Positions 20,819 through 30,587 of a DNA stretch of 64,000 nucleotides are shown in pieces (position 1 is the stretch's first letter; every line of letters starts with the position of its first letter). The notes under the pieces were generated by a model. It did not search any database. It was not told where the DNA came from and saw only the letters and a program-made list of their open reading frames with translations. Origin of the DNA: DASVEG01 sp035540495 (GTDB lineage Bacteria; Actinomycetota; Acidimicrobiia; Acidimicrobiales; CADCTF01); contig DATLGL010000060.1 in NCBI GenBank assembly GCA_035540495.1, positions 222,822 to 286,821 of the forward strand. Direction: 5' to 3'. Both the position numbers and the translations under genes were made by a program.

Positions 20819-22201
20819 ATGGCGCGGGTCGTGGTGTGCGGGGCGGGAACGTGCGGTCTGATCACGGCGATGCTGCTCGCCGACGACGGGCACGAGGTGG
20901 TGGTCGTCGAGCGCGACCCCATGGAGCCGCCGGCGCCGGCCGACGCGTGGGAGGTGTGGGAGCGGCGCGGTGTCAACCAGTTCCGGCTGGCGCACTTCCT
21001 GATGTCGCGCTTCCGGTACGACCTCGTCCGGGAGCTCCCCCGGCTCATCGACGCCCTCGCCGCGGCTGGCGCTTACGAGTTCAACTTCTTCGGACCGTTC
21101 CGAGACGTCATCCCCGACCCCGAGCGATTCGACGTCATCACCGCCCGGCGGCCGGTACTGGAAGCCGTCGTCGCTGAGGTCGCACGACAGACGCCGCGCG
21201 TCGAGGTGCGTCGAGGCGTCGGCATCGCGTCGCTCACGACAGGAACGTCGACGAAGCAGGGCATCCCCCACGTAACGGGCGTGGTCACCGAGTCGGGGGA
21301 AACCATCGCGGCCGACGTCGTCGTGGCGGCGACGGGTCGAAGGTCGCCGCTGTCGAGGTGGCTGGTCGACGCCGGAGCGAGGGCGCCGTACGAGACCGAG
21401 GAGGACTCGGGCTTCGTGTACTACGGCCGCTACATGCGCTCCTCGGACGGAACGCAGGCGATGCACAGCCCGCACCTCGGCGACTACGGGTCGATAGGCC
21501 TGCTGGCCCTCCCGGCCGACCACGGCACCGTCGGCGTCGGGATCATCTCGTTCTCGGGCGACGCGGCGCTGCGCACGCTTCGCCACGAGGAACCCTGGCG
21601 GCGGGTGTTCTCGGCGCTGCCGGGCGCGGCTCCGCTCGTCGACCTCGAGCCGATGTCCGACATCGTCGCGATGGGGAGCATCGAAGACCGGTACCGCCGG
21701 TTCGTCGTCGACGGCGAACCGGTCGCGACCGGGGTGTTCGCGGTCGCCGACGCGTGGGCAGCGACGAACCCGACGCTCGGCCGCGGCATCTCACTCGGCG
21801 TCAAGCACGCCATCCTGCTGCGCGACCACCTTCGCGCCGCCGATGGATCGCCGTACGACCAGGCGCTCGCATGGGACGACGTCACCGAGCGGGAGATGAC
21901 GCCCTGGTACGACACGACGGTCTGGCACGACCGCCACAAGGTGGCGGAGTACATCGCTGCCGCAGGTGCCGGTCCGGCCGTCGACGACGACCGCTGGGTC
22001 CGGTTCTGCTCCGTGCAGCGTCTGTTCCAGGGCGACCTCGACCTCGCGCTCCGTTGGGTGGATCGAAGCGCGTTCTTGTCGTCACCGCCGAACGCGCTGC
22101 TCGACGATCCGGAGATCCTGGCGAAGATCGAGAACGCGCCGCCTCCGAGCGACCACGACGGACCGACGCGCGAGCAGCTGCTCGAGCTCGCCGCCCGCTA
22201 G
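20819..22201 (+). CDS. FAD-dependent oxidoreductase / monooxygenase-like
   Basis: 460 aa. The dinucleotide-binding motif VVVCGAGTCGLITAMLLADDGHEVVVVERDP opens the protein. A second FAD-contact region is VVAATGRRSPLSRWL, and a GD-like motif sits in VFAVADAWAATNPTLGRGISLGVKHAILL, as in the FAD_binding_3/geranylgeranyl-reductase group. The substrate is unknown. The ATG at 20819 is chosen over an earlier in-frame start at 20759 because family similarity begins at residue 1 here and a promoter lies just upstream. Its stop abuts the stop of the convergent response regulator with no gap. Confidence 0.85.
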   Translation: MARVVVCGAGTCGLITAMLLADDGHEVVVVERDPMEPPAPADAWEVWERRGVNQFRLAHFLMSRFRYDLVRELPRLIDALAAAGAYEFNFFGPFRDVIPDPERFDVITARRPVLEAVVAEVARQTPRVEVRRGVGIASLTTGTSTKQGIPHVTGVVTESGETIAADVVVAATGRRSPLSRWLVDAGARAPYETEEDSGFVYYGRYMRSSDGTQAMHSPHLGDYGSIGLLALPADHGTVGVGIISFSGDAALRTLRHEEPWRRVFSALPGAAPLVDLEPMSDIVAMGSIEDRYRRFVVDGEPVATGVFAVADAWAATNPTLGRGISLGVKHAILLRDHLRAADGSPYDQALAWDDVTEREMTPWYDTTVWHDRHKVAEYIAAAGAGPAVDDDRWVRFCSVQRLFQGDLDLALRWVDRSAFLSSPPNALLDDPEILAKIENAPPPSDHDGPTREQLLELAAR

Positions 22202-22909
22202 CTACTTCTTGTCGTCGTCGGTTTCGTTGATGTCGAGAAGCCGCTCGCGCACGGCGTAGATGACCGCCTCCATGCGGGAGTGGAGGTGGAGCTTCTCGAG
22301 GATGTTCCGGACGTGGTTCTTGACCGTGTTCTCGGAGATGTACAGCTCGTCCGCGATCTCGCGGTTGCTCATGCCCTTGGCGACCAGCTTGAGGACCTCG
22401 AGCTCGCGCGTCGTCAGCGTCGGCGACGGGTACTGGTGCTTCTCGTTGACCCGCTTCTCGAGCGCGACGAACTCCGTGAGCAGCTTCGACGCCATCGACG
22501 GGCTGATGAGGGTCTGGCCCTGCACGACCGCGCGGACGGAGTCGGCGACCTCTTCCACGCTGACCTCCTTCAGGAGGTAGCCGGACGCACCGGCCTTGAT
22601 CGCCTCGAAGAGGTCCTGGTCTTCGTCGGAGACCGTGAGCATCAGGATCTTCGTGGTCGGGACCATGTCGTGGATGGCCCGGGCCGCGTCGATGCCGTTG
22701 ACGCGCGGCATCCGCACGTCCATGAGGATCACGTCGGGCGCGAACTCCTCGGCCTTGACGATCGCTTCTTCGCCGTCTTCGGCCTCGGCGACCACATCGA
22801 TGCCTTCTTCGGTGTGGAGGACCACGTTCAGACCGCGCCGGAACAACGGCTGGTCGTCAGCGATCATCACCCGGATGACGCCGTGCTTCTCGCCGTCGGT
22901 ATCAGCCAC
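22202..22909 (-). CDS. NarL/LuxR-family response regulator (orphan)
   Basis: 235 aa. The receiver domain (about 12-130) has the acidic pair in IADDQPLF, the phospho-acceptor Asp in PDVILMDVRMP, and Thr/Lys positions in ILMLTVSDEDQ and GYLLKEV. A LuxR-type HTH follows (about 165-230; LTTRELEVLKLVAKGMSNREIADELYISENTVKNHVRNILEKLHLHSR). It binds DNA as a dimer when phosphorylated. No histidine kinase is adjacent, so its partner is elsewhere. GTG start with an AGGAGG ribosome-binding site 5 nt upstream. The highly charged HTH and full length argue for a functional regulator. Confidence 0.93.
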   Translation of the reverse strand: MADTDGEKHGVIRVMIADDQPLFRRGLNVVLHTEEGIDVVAEAEDGEEAIVKAEEFAPDVILMDVRMPRVNGIDAARAIHDMVPTTKILMLTVSDEDQDLFEAIKAGASGYLLKEVSVEEVADSVRAVVQGQTLISPSMASKLLTEFVALEKRVNEKHQYPSPTLTTRELEVLKLVAKGMSNREIADELYISENTVKNHVRNILEKLHLHSRMEAVIYAVRERLLDINETDDDKK

Positions 22910-23099
22910 CGGTCCCTCCTACCTGCCTGGCCCGGCCCAGTTCGACTGGGCTGGTCGCGAACCCCACCGTGGTGCTCACTCGAAGTGATCACTCCGAAAG
23001 AGTCGGCGTTCCTGGGCCTGACATTAGAGGTAGGAGCCCCCCGACCGGGGCATCCTCGGTCTGGTCCGGGCGTTCGACGCCAGGACGGGTCCGGTCGGA
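22910..23099. other. 190-bp spacer upstream of the response regulator
   Basis: It holds the regulator's ribosome-binding site and a small hairpin (GCCCAG-TTCGA-CTGGGC, 22935-22951) in its leader. A TAATGT element on the minus strand near 23018-23026 could be a -10. No gene is seen. The hpf stop marks the other end. Confidence 0.4.
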
Positions 23100-23465
23100 C
23101 TACGTCTCGTCGTCGAGATCGACCGGCGCAGCGGCCGGGGCCGGCGCCATCCTCCGGGGATGAGATCGGCCGACGAGCTTGCCCTTGAGCTTCGTCATCT
23201 GGTGCTCGAGCTTGTCGACGACCTGGTCGACGGCGGCGAACGCGTCGGTCGCCGATGCGCGGGCCCGGATGACGTGGCCGTGGCCGATCATCGTCACCTC
23301 GCACACCTCACGATCGGTGATGCGCCGGTTCTGCTCTTCGAGGAAGCGGACCTCGGCTCGCTCCATGCCGTCGTAGAAGCGGCCTACTCGGCCGACCTTC
23401 TGTTCGACGGTCGCCCGGAGCGTGGGCGAGACCCCGACCTTCCCGTGCCGGATGGCGATGTGCAA
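23100..23465 (-). CDS. hpf: Ribosome hibernation promoting factor, short form
   Basis: 121 aa. The S30AE/HPF domain covers residues 1-100: HIAIRHGKVGVSPTLRATVEQKVGRVGRFYDGMERAEVRF, then the ARASATDAFAAVDQVVDKLEHQMTKLKGKL helix. A short Pro/Ala tail ends it. It binds 30S subunits in stationary phase and blocks translation. It lacks the C-terminal dimerisation domain of the long HPF normally expected in actinobacteria and firmicutes. The start is TTG, fixed by a GAGGAGG ribosome-binding site 5 nt upstream and by homology; the frame stays open for 97 more codons upstream without family similarity. Confidence 0.88.
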   Translation of the reverse strand: MHIAIRHGKVGVSPTLRATVEQKVGRVGRFYDGMERAEVRFLEEQNRRITDREVCEVTMIGHGHVIRARASATDAFAAVDQVVDKLEHQMTKLKGKLVGRSHPRRMAPAPAAAPVDLDDET

Positions 23466-23884
23466 CGAAGCCTCCTCGAGGACGTCGTGCTGCAAGAGGG
23501 GAACAGGGGGTGAAACGGCGACAGCCGAGACCCGAAGGCCCCGGCTGTCGTCGAGAACTGGGATTCGTGCGGCTGACCTGGTCTTTGACCCCACACTCGC
23601 CTGCGGAGGGCGTGACGGACCGGACGGCGGCGGCACCGGGGAACCGGCGCCCAACGCCTTCCGGGACGGCCCGCTTCGGCCCTTCTCCGCAACCCCTGAC
23701 CGCCATTCGGTCGGGGACGGGCAGGACTTACTCCTAAGCCGCACCATGCTCAGCAACCACCGGTTGCCTTACGTGGGTCGTTTCGCCTGCGACTGGCATC
23801 GACTTGCAACCACAGACCCGCACGAGGCCCATGGCGCAGTGTAGGCCCGGTTCCTGAGCGACCGACAGGGCCGGACGGCTCTTG
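23466..23884. other. 419-bp non-coding stretch upstream of hpf
   Basis: No convincing gene is seen on either strand. Nearest hpf is a hairpin with 9-bp arms (CGACAGCCG/CGGCTGTCG, 23519-23550), and further upstream a small one (GCAACC-ACC-GGTTGC, 23753-23767). The region probably carries the hpf promoter and a long structured leader; a small RNA cannot be excluded. It is by far the longest gene-free stretch in the window. Confidence 0.5.
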
Positions 23885-24106
23885 TTACCAAGTCGCAACG
23901 TGGCTGGCGGAGCCGATCCGGCCGGCAGCCAGAAGCCCTTCGACGATGCCGGAGACGACCTCGGGCTCGTCGGGTGAACGCACCTCGAGGGCGCGCCGGA
24001 CCCGGGTCAGCTCCGACGACCGCACCCCGTTCGTGTCGGCACGAAGGGCGTCGAGCAGACCGGGGGGAAGTGACACGGTGTCGCCGGGCTCTCCTCGCGT
24101 ACGCAC
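23885..24106 (-). CDS. Small protein at the flgM position (possible FlgM-like anti-sigma factor)
   Basis: 73 aa, mostly helical, starting GTG 4 nt after the comF stop. The C-terminal half (RSSELTRVRRALEVRSPDEPEVVSGIVEGLLAAGRI) has the rough spacing of FlgM-type anti-sigma-28 helices: a basic helix, a short acidic turn, and a hydrophobic helix ending in a LL motif. The similarity is weak. In Bacillus subtilis flgM lies just downstream of the comF operon and upstream of hpf-secA-prfB, as this ORF does. I therefore suggest, with low confidence, an FlgM relative. No flagellar gene is nearby. Confidence 0.45.
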   Translation of the reverse strand: MRTRGEPGDTVSLPPGLLDALRADTNGVRSSELTRVRRALEVRSPDEPEVVSGIVEGLLAAGRIGSASHVATW

Positions 24107-24109
24107 GTG

Positions 24110-24751
24110 TTAGGGGTCGGCGGATCGATTCTTCACCTTGAGCGGTGTTCGCCCCGCGGTGACGGCGTTCACCGAAGTTGTGCCGGCGTTGCGAAGAGCA
24201 AGCGCCGCAGCCGTGAGCGTCGCCCCCGTCGTGACGACGTCGTCGACCAGGAGCACACTCGACGGCGTCGGGGGCCGACGTGCGTGGAAGACCACGCCGG
24301 AGGCGCGGGCGGCGGCCGGCCGGCCGGTCTGCGACACCGCGCCCTCCCGCACGAGCAGCGGCGCGACGGGCAGCCGCAGGTCGCGCGCGATCCGCCGGGC
24401 CAGCACCTCGGCCTGGTCGAACCCGCGCGTGCGGCGGCGGGCAGCTGAGGTGGGAGCCCACGTGACGACGACCTCTTGGTTTGCCGCAAGTGATCCCGCC
24501 ATCTGGTCGTGCACGAGCGCCACCATCCCGGCCGCGAGCCACGAGACGACCGATCGGGCGTTGCGGTACTTCAGGCGGGCGATCAGCTCGCGGCCGACGC
24601 CCTCGTAGAGGAGGAGCGCCCGGAAGCCGTCGAGACCCTCGGGCGGCGCGACCGGCGGCGCGGCGCGGAGCGCGCGCCAGCACCCGTCGCACGGCGCAGC
24701 GCCCCGCCGGCCGCAGCCGGGACACGCCGACGGCAGGAGGAGATCGAGCAC
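24110..24751 (-). CDS. comF: ComF-family phosphoribosyltransferase-like protein
   Basis: 213 aa. An N-terminal four-Cys zinc finger (CPGCGRRGAAPCDGC) is followed by LKYRNARSVVSWLAAGM, RTRGFDQAEVLARRIAR, QTGRPAAAR and the PRPP-binding loop VLLVDDVVTTGATL. ComFC-type proteins are linked to DNA uptake and recombination in competent bacteria, but they also occur in non-competent ones. The start GTG at 24751 (VLDLLLPSACPGC) is chosen because a TACGGT box sits 6 nt upstream and the family begins there. It is divergent from the YczE-like gene; the 73-aa gene follows it directly. Confidence 0.88.
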   Translation of the reverse strand: MLDLLLPSACPGCGRRGAAPCDGCWRALRAAPPVAPPEGLDGFRALLLYEGVGRELIARLKYRNARSVVSWLAAGMVALVHDQMAGSLAANQEVVVTWAPTSAARRRTRGFDQAEVLARRIARDLRLPVAPLLVREGAVSQTGRPAAARASGVVFHARRPPTPSSVLLVDDVVTTGATLTAAALALRNAGTTSVNAVTAGRTPLKVKNRSADP

Positions 24752-24757
24752 GATCGC

Positions 24758-24817
24758 ACCGTAGGAAGCAGGTGCGACACGAATTCGACCGGGCGGCGCG
24801 CCAGCCGCCGATACCCT
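24758..24817. promoter_or_regulatory. Back-to-back -10 boxes of comF and yczE-like gene
   Basis: The minus-strand TACGGT (24763-24758) is 6 nt from the comF GTG; the plus-strand TACCCT (24812-24817) is 6 nt from the GTG at 24824. Both genes lack Shine-Dalgarno sequences and appear leaderless; their starts are 72 bp apart. Confidence 0.55.
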
Positions 24818-24823
24818 CGCCCG

Positions 24824-25453
24824 GTGCTCACGCTTCCGCCGCCGACGGAGATCCGCCGCCGCCTTCCGCGGCTGTCCGTGGGCCTCACCGCGTGCGGCGT
24901 CGGGCTCGCCCTGATGGTTCGCTCCGACCTCGGCCTCGGACCGTGGGAGGTCCTCCACCAGGGCATCTCGCAGCGGGTCGGGCTACCGATCGGCTTCGTC
25001 GGGATCGTCGTCGGTTTCCTCGTGCTGCTCGGATGGATCCCGATGCGCCAGCGGATGGGCATCGGCACGCTGAGCAACGTCATCTGGATGGGGATCGTCA
25101 TCGACGGCGTGCTGGCGGCACTGCCAGAGGTCGATGCGATCGCGGTGCGGATCGCGCTGCTCGTCGCGGGCATCGCCCTGTTCGGCGCGGGCAGCGGGCT
25201 CTACATCGGCGCCGGGCTCGGTCCGGGGCCACGCGACGGATTGATGACCGGCATCGCCAGCCGCGGGTACTCGCTGCGGCTCGTGCGAACCGCGATCGAG
25301 GTGTCGGTTCTCGTCGCGGGATGGCTGCTCGGCGGCACGGTCGGCATCGGCACCGTGCTGTTCGCCTTCACCATCGGCCCCCTCGTGCAGCTGTTCCTTC
25401 CGCGCTTCACCGTCCCCCTCCCCCACGCGACGCTGACCGCGCCGGCGGAGTGA
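24824..25453 (+). CDS. YczE/YitT-type integral membrane protein
   Basis: 209 aa with five to six membrane helices. Motifs typical of the YczE group are MVRSDLGLGPWEVLHQGIS, IGTLSNVIWMGIVID, GLYIGAGLGPGPRDGLMTGIA, and a charged helix RLVRTAIEVSVLVAGWLLGG. YczE in B. subtilis affects surfactin production; no general mechanism is known. It is a single gene, convergent with the SDR gene. Confidence 0.82.
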   Translation: MLTLPPPTEIRRRLPRLSVGLTACGVGLALMVRSDLGLGPWEVLHQGISQRVGLPIGFVGIVVGFLVLLGWIPMRQRMGIGTLSNVIWMGIVIDGVLAALPEVDAIAVRIALLVAGIALFGAGSGLYIGAGLGPGPRDGLMTGIASRGYSLRLVRTAIEVSVLVAGWLLGGTVGIGTVLFAFTIGPLVQLFLPRFTVPLPHATLTAPAE

Positions 25454-25477
25454 ACCGCTAGGACGGCTGGACGGCCG

Positions 25478-26317
25478 CTAGACCGGGAAGAAGCCGCCGC
25501 TCGGCGAACGCTGCTCCCGGATGTCGTCGAAGCGGGCGTCGATCATCGGGAGCCAGTCGTCGTGGGTGAGGATGTAGAAGCGCCGGGTCTGCACGGCGTC
25601 GACCACCATCTGGGCGACGACCTCGGGCTGGAGCCCGTTCTCGAGGACGCCCTTCAGCGCGCCTGCTCCGAGGTCGATCGACGCCGCCGCCTCTTCGTTC
25701 TGCAGCTCGACCGGCCGGTTGCGTGACGACTCGCCGATGCCGGTGTTCACCCAGCCGGGGCACAGGACGCTGACGCCGACCTTCCCGCCGGACATCTGCA
25801 GCTCCTTGAAGAGCGTCTCGGAGAGGGTGACGACCGCGTGCTTCGACACGTTGTACGGGCCCATGAACGGCGGCGAGGTGAGGCCGGCCATCGACGCCGT
25901 GTTCACCACATGGCCCTCGCCCTGCTCGACGAGCCTCGGGACGAACGCCCGGATCCCGTGGATGACGCCCCAGAGGTTGACCCCGAGCGTCCACTGCCAG
26001 TCGCGCTCGGTGAGGGTCCAGCTCAGGCCGCCGGTTGCGACGCCGGCGTTGAGGTGGACGACGTGGAACGTCCCGAACTCGTCGACGGTGCGCGACGCGA
26101 GGGCGTCCATCGCCTCGCCCTTCGAGACGTCGGTGGTCACCGCCAGCACCTCGTGGCCCGCCTCGGCCAGCTCCGCGGCGGCCTTCTCGAGCGCGGCCTC
26201 GTCGACGTCGGCGAGCACGACCTTCATGCCCTCCCGAGCGAACGCGGTGGCGGTCGCCTTGCCGATGCCGCTCGCCGCGCCGGTGACGACGGCGACCTTC
26301 CCCCCGAGCTGCTTCAT
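25478..26317 (-). CDS. Short-chain dehydrogenase/reductase
   Basis: 279 aa classical SDR. It has the cofactor motif TGAASGIGKATATAF, VVLADVD (Asp after strand 2 favours NAD(H)), LNAGVATGG, and the catalytic Ser-Tyr-Lys in NTASMAG...GPYNVSKHA. The C-terminal region (RFYILTHDDWLPMIDARFDDI) resembles those of broad-specificity alcohol/steroid-type SDRs. The substrate is unknown. It lies 7 nt after the PGI/PMI gene and is the last gene of the phosphomannomutase operon, though its function need not be related. Confidence 0.88.
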   Translation of the reverse strand: MKQLGGKVAVVTGAASGIGKATATAFAREGMKVVLADVDEAALEKAAAELAEAGHEVLAVTTDVSKGEAMDALASRTVDEFGTFHVVHLNAGVATGGLSWTLTERDWQWTLGVNLWGVIHGIRAFVPRLVEQGEGHVVNTASMAGLTSPPFMGPYNVSKHAVVTLSETLFKELQMSGGKVGVSVLCPGWVNTGIGESSRNRPVELQNEEAAASIDLGAGALKGVLENGLQPEVVAQMVVDAVQTRRFYILTHDDWLPMIDARFDDIREQRSPSGGFFPV

Positions 26318-26324
26318 GTCGGCC

Positions 26325-27371
26325 CTACCCCTCCTTGAGGCGCTGCTTCAGATCGACGAGCACCGGCACCGGCCCGGGGTCGATGCCTTCCTGATACGCC
26401 ATGTAGAGCGACACGAAGTCGCCGAAGAGGATCAGATCGAGCAGTTGTGCGAGGTCGCCCTCGCCCTCGGCGTGGACCTCTTCGATCGACGCGACGACCT
26501 CGCGCACGACGTCGAAGACGAGGTCGAAGCGTCGGGTGACCTGCGGGTGCTCGGAATCGTGGCGCAAGGCGATGAGCGTCACCAGCTGGCGGGTGACGTC
26601 GCCGTGCTGGCCCCACCCGCAGACCTCGTTGTGGCACAGCTCGGGCTGCGCGGCCCAGAACGCCGGCGCCTTGGCGTTCTCGTTGATCTGCGTCTTCCAC
26701 CGCAGCGAGACCGCGGAGCCCACGGCGCCTCCGCCGTAGATCAGCGGGACCGTGCGCCCGATGCGACGGGCCAGCTGCTCCGCCTCGTTGCCGTCGCGGG
26801 TGAGGCGGTCGCGACGCCGCTGGAGCTGGCTCACCGCGAGGTCGATCCACTGCGTGGCACCGGGGAACAGCCCCATCTGCTCGAGCACGACCATCGGCGG
26901 GATCGCCATCGCGCCGAGGGCGGCACGGGGCTGAGGGATCGTGCTCGGCACTGGGATGACCGGCACGTTCCACCCCTCTGCGAGACGGGCGAGCTCGCCG
27001 CCGGAGGTGACGGCGACGATCTTCGCGCCTTCCATCGCTGCGGCCGTGGCGGCCTCGACAGTCTCCTCCGTGTTGCCGGAGAACGAGATGGCGAACACGA
27101 GGGTGTTGTCGCCCACGAAGGCCGGGAGCTCGTAGGACTTCACCGTGATCACGGGCACGGCCATGAACGGACCCGCGGCGGCTTGGAGGATGTCTCCCGC
27201 CACGCCGCTGCCGCCCATGCCGAGCACCACCACGTGCTCGATCGACTCCCTCTCGGGGAGCCGGTCGACGCCCTGTGCGGCGCGCGCTGCGTCGCTGATC
27301 TGCTCGGGGAGCGACGCCGTGATGTCGAACATGCGGTCGGTGTCGAGCCGCGTTGCCGCCACGTCGGTCAC
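26325..27371 (-). CDS. SIS-domain bifunctional phosphoglucose/phosphomannose isomerase
   Basis: 348 aa. There are two SIS subdomains with VVLGMGGSGVAGDIL, FAISFSGNTEETVEA, and the C-terminal PGI/PMI motif RWKTQINENAKAPAFWAAQPELCHNEVCGW. It interconverts fructose-6-P with glucose-6-P and mannose-6-P, feeding GDP-mannose for wall glycans. The GTG start overlaps the Trm112 stop (GTGA). The gene order phosphomannomutase, Trm112, PGI/PMI matches what I recall for Streptomyces and, without Trm112, mycobacteria. Confidence 0.9.
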   Translation of the reverse strand: MTDVAATRLDTDRMFDITASLPEQISDAARAAQGVDRLPERESIEHVVVLGMGGSGVAGDILQAAAGPFMAVPVITVKSYELPAFVGDNTLVFAISFSGNTEETVEAATAAAMEGAKIVAVTSGGELARLAEGWNVPVIPVPSTIPQPRAALGAMAIPPMVVLEQMGLFPGATQWIDLAVSQLQRRRDRLTRDGNEAEQLARRIGRTVPLIYGGGAVGSAVSLRWKTQINENAKAPAFWAAQPELCHNEVCGWGQHGDVTRQLVTLIALRHDSEHPQVTRRFDLVFDVVREVVASIEEVHAEGEGDLAQLLDLILFGDFVSLYMAYQEGIDPGPVPVLVDLKQRLKEG

Positions 27372-27610
27372 GCCGATTCCTCGAACGTCGGCTTGATGCC
27401 TTCCGACTCGGCCTTGGCTGTCAGCCGCTGGTGCTCGTCGTCGCCCACGGTCTCGGCTTCGTCGATGAGCATGATCGGGATGTCGTCCTTGATCGTGTAG
27501 CGACGCTTCAGCCGAGGGTTGTACAGCGAGCTCTCGTCCTCGAAGTAGAGCAGCGGGCCCTTGTCTTCGGGGCAGGCGAGGATCTCGAGCAGCTTCGGGT
27601 TGAGGGCCAT
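27368..27610 (-). CDS. Trm112-family (UPF0434-like) small protein
   Basis: 80 aa. The N-terminus NPKLLEILACPEDKGPLLYF is followed by RLKRRYTIKDDIPIMLIDEAE, which is the Trm112/UPF0434 signature. In eukaryotes Trm112 activates methyltransferases; bacterial roles are unclear. It normally has paired Cys residues; here only one (ACPED) is obvious, so zinc binding may be lost. Its ATG overlaps the phosphomannomutase stop (TGATG) and its stop overlaps the next GTG, indicating tight coupling. Confidence 0.88.
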   Translation of the reverse strand: MALNPKLLEILACPEDKGPLLYFEDESSLYNPRLKRRYTIKDDIPIMLIDEAETVGDDEHQRLTAKAESEGIKPTFEESA

Positions 27611-28971
27611 CAGTTGCCTCCAGTGATGAGCGCGCGTACCTCGGCGACGCGGGCGTCGCACTCCTCGCGCGTGGGAGCTTCGAGGTTGAGCCGCAGGAGC
27701 GGCTCGGTGTTCGACGGACGGAGGTTGAACCACCAGTTCCCCGAGTCGATCGTCAGCCCGTCGAGGGTGTCGTGCTGCGCATCGGGGTACGCCGCGGCAA
27801 CGCGCTCCATCACGGCCTTCTGATCGTCCACCTCGGTGTTGATCTCGCCCGAAGCGGCGTAGCGCTCGAACGGCTTGCGCACCTCCGACAACGGCGCGCC
27901 AGCCTTCGAGAGCAGCTCGAGGATCACCACGGCGGCGATGAGGCCGGAGTCGGCCCGGTAGTTGTCGAGGAAGTAGTAGTGGCCGGAGTGCTCGCCGCCG
28001 AACACGGCGCCGGTCTCGGCCATCTTCTCCTTGATGAACGAGTGACCGACGCGGGTCTTGATCGGGGTGCCGCCGTTCTCGCCGACGATCTCCGGCACCG
28101 ACTTCGAGCAGATCAGGTTGTAGAGGATCGTCGAACCAGGCTTCTTCTCGAGCATCGCCTTGGCGACCATCGCCGTCGTCGTCGAGCCGGAGATCGGATC
28201 GGCCTTCTCGTCGACGAGGAACACGCGATCGGCGTCTCCGTCGAACGCCAGACCGATGTCGGCGCCGGTCTCGGTCACCTTGGCCTGCAGGTCGCGGAGG
28301 TTCTCGGGCTGTATCGGGTCGGCCGGGTGGTTCGGGAAGGTGCCGTCGAGCTCGGGATAGAGGATCTCGATGTCGAACGGGAGCTTGGCGAAGACCTCGG
28401 GGACGACGAGGCCGCCCATCCCGTTGGCCGTGTCGGCGATCACCTTGAGCGGACGCAGCACGCTCGTGTCGATGAACCCGATGACGTGGTCGGCGTAGGC
28501 GCCGAGCATGTCCTGCTGGGCGACCGTGCCGGTGGTCGTGCCAGCCGGCGGCTCGAGGTCGCCTGCGGCGGCCATGGCCTTGATGTCGGCCAGTCCGCTG
28601 TCCTGGCCGACCGGCTTGGCGCCCGACAGGCAGAACTTGATGCCGTTGTACTGGGCCGGGTTGTGGCTCGCGGTGAACATCGCGCCCGGCGCGTCGAGCT
28701 GGCCCGAGGCGAAGTAGATGAGGTCGGTCGACGTGAGGCCGAGGTCGATGACGTCGACGCCTTGGGCGATCGCACCCTCGGTGAAGGCTGCGGTGAGCTC
28801 GACACCCGAAGGACGCATGTCGCGCGCCACGAGGATGCGGGTCGCGCCTTCACGGTCCTTGGCGAAGCGGGCGAAGGCGCCGCCGATCGCCCGAGCCATC
28901 TCGGCGTCGAACTGGTCGGGCACCGTCCCGCGTACGTCGTAAGCCTTGAAGATCGAGTCGTAGGAGCCCAT
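27610..28971 (-). CDS. manB: Phosphomannomutase/phosphoglucomutase
   Basis: 453 aa, alpha-D-phosphohexomutase family. The phospho-serine loop is FTASHNPAQYNG, the metal-binding loop FDGDADRVF, the sugar-binding loop GGEHSGHYYF and the phosphate-binding loop RPSNTEPLLRL; all four are intact. It converts mannose-6-P to mannose-1-P (and the glucose equivalents). A TAGGCT box (28988-28983) lies 11 nt before the ATG, giving a promoter for an operon of manB, Trm112, PGI/PMI and SDR. Confidence 0.93.
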   Translation of the reverse strand: MGSYDSIFKAYDVRGTVPDQFDAEMARAIGGAFARFAKDREGATRILVARDMRPSGVELTAAFTEGAIAQGVDVIDLGLTSTDLIYFASGQLDAPGAMFTASHNPAQYNGIKFCLSGAKPVGQDSGLADIKAMAAAGDLEPPAGTTTGTVAQQDMLGAYADHVIGFIDTSVLRPLKVIADTANGMGGLVVPEVFAKLPFDIEILYPELDGTFPNHPADPIQPENLRDLQAKVTETGADIGLAFDGDADRVFLVDEKADPISGSTTTAMVAKAMLEKKPGSTILYNLICSKSVPEIVGENGGTPIKTRVGHSFIKEKMAETGAVFGGEHSGHYYFLDNYRADSGLIAAVVILELLSKAGAPLSEVRKPFERYAASGEINTEVDDQKAVMERVAAAYPDAQHDTLDGLTIDSGNWWFNLRPSNTEPLLRLNLEAPTREECDARVAEVRALITGGN

Positions 28972-29000
28972 GTCGGCCGGGGAGCCTACTTGCGCACGTT

Positions 29001-29043
29001 CTGTGAGTACTCCTTCGACGTCAGGCCGAAGAAGTACTCACAG
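29001..29043 (-). terminator. Stem-loop after ahcY
   Basis: CTGTGAGTACT pairs exactly with AGTACTCACAG, and the stem extends by CTTCG/CGAAG after one mismatch. It lies 18 bp beyond the ahcY stop and just before the manB promoter. Confidence 0.65.
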
Positions 29044-29060
29044 AGGCGGTCGTCGCTACC

Positions 29061-30509
<1,449 letters not shown>

Positions 30510-30521
30510 GAAGAAGCTCCA

Positions 30522-30587
30522 CGTCTCGAGGGTGTTCGGTTGTCGAGACGGGCTGGGGCCTTCTGGCCCGAGGCGACCCAACGGGTC
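30522..30587 (-). promoter_or_regulatory. ahcY leader with three small hairpins
   Basis: Three inverted repeats precede the ribosome-binding site: GACCC-GGGTC (30575-30587), GGGCC-GGCCC (30556-30569) and CGTCTCGA-TCGAGACG (30522-30550). The last ends 6 nt before GGAG. It does not match the SAH riboswitch consensus I know, but the placement suggests leader control. Confidence 0.35.
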
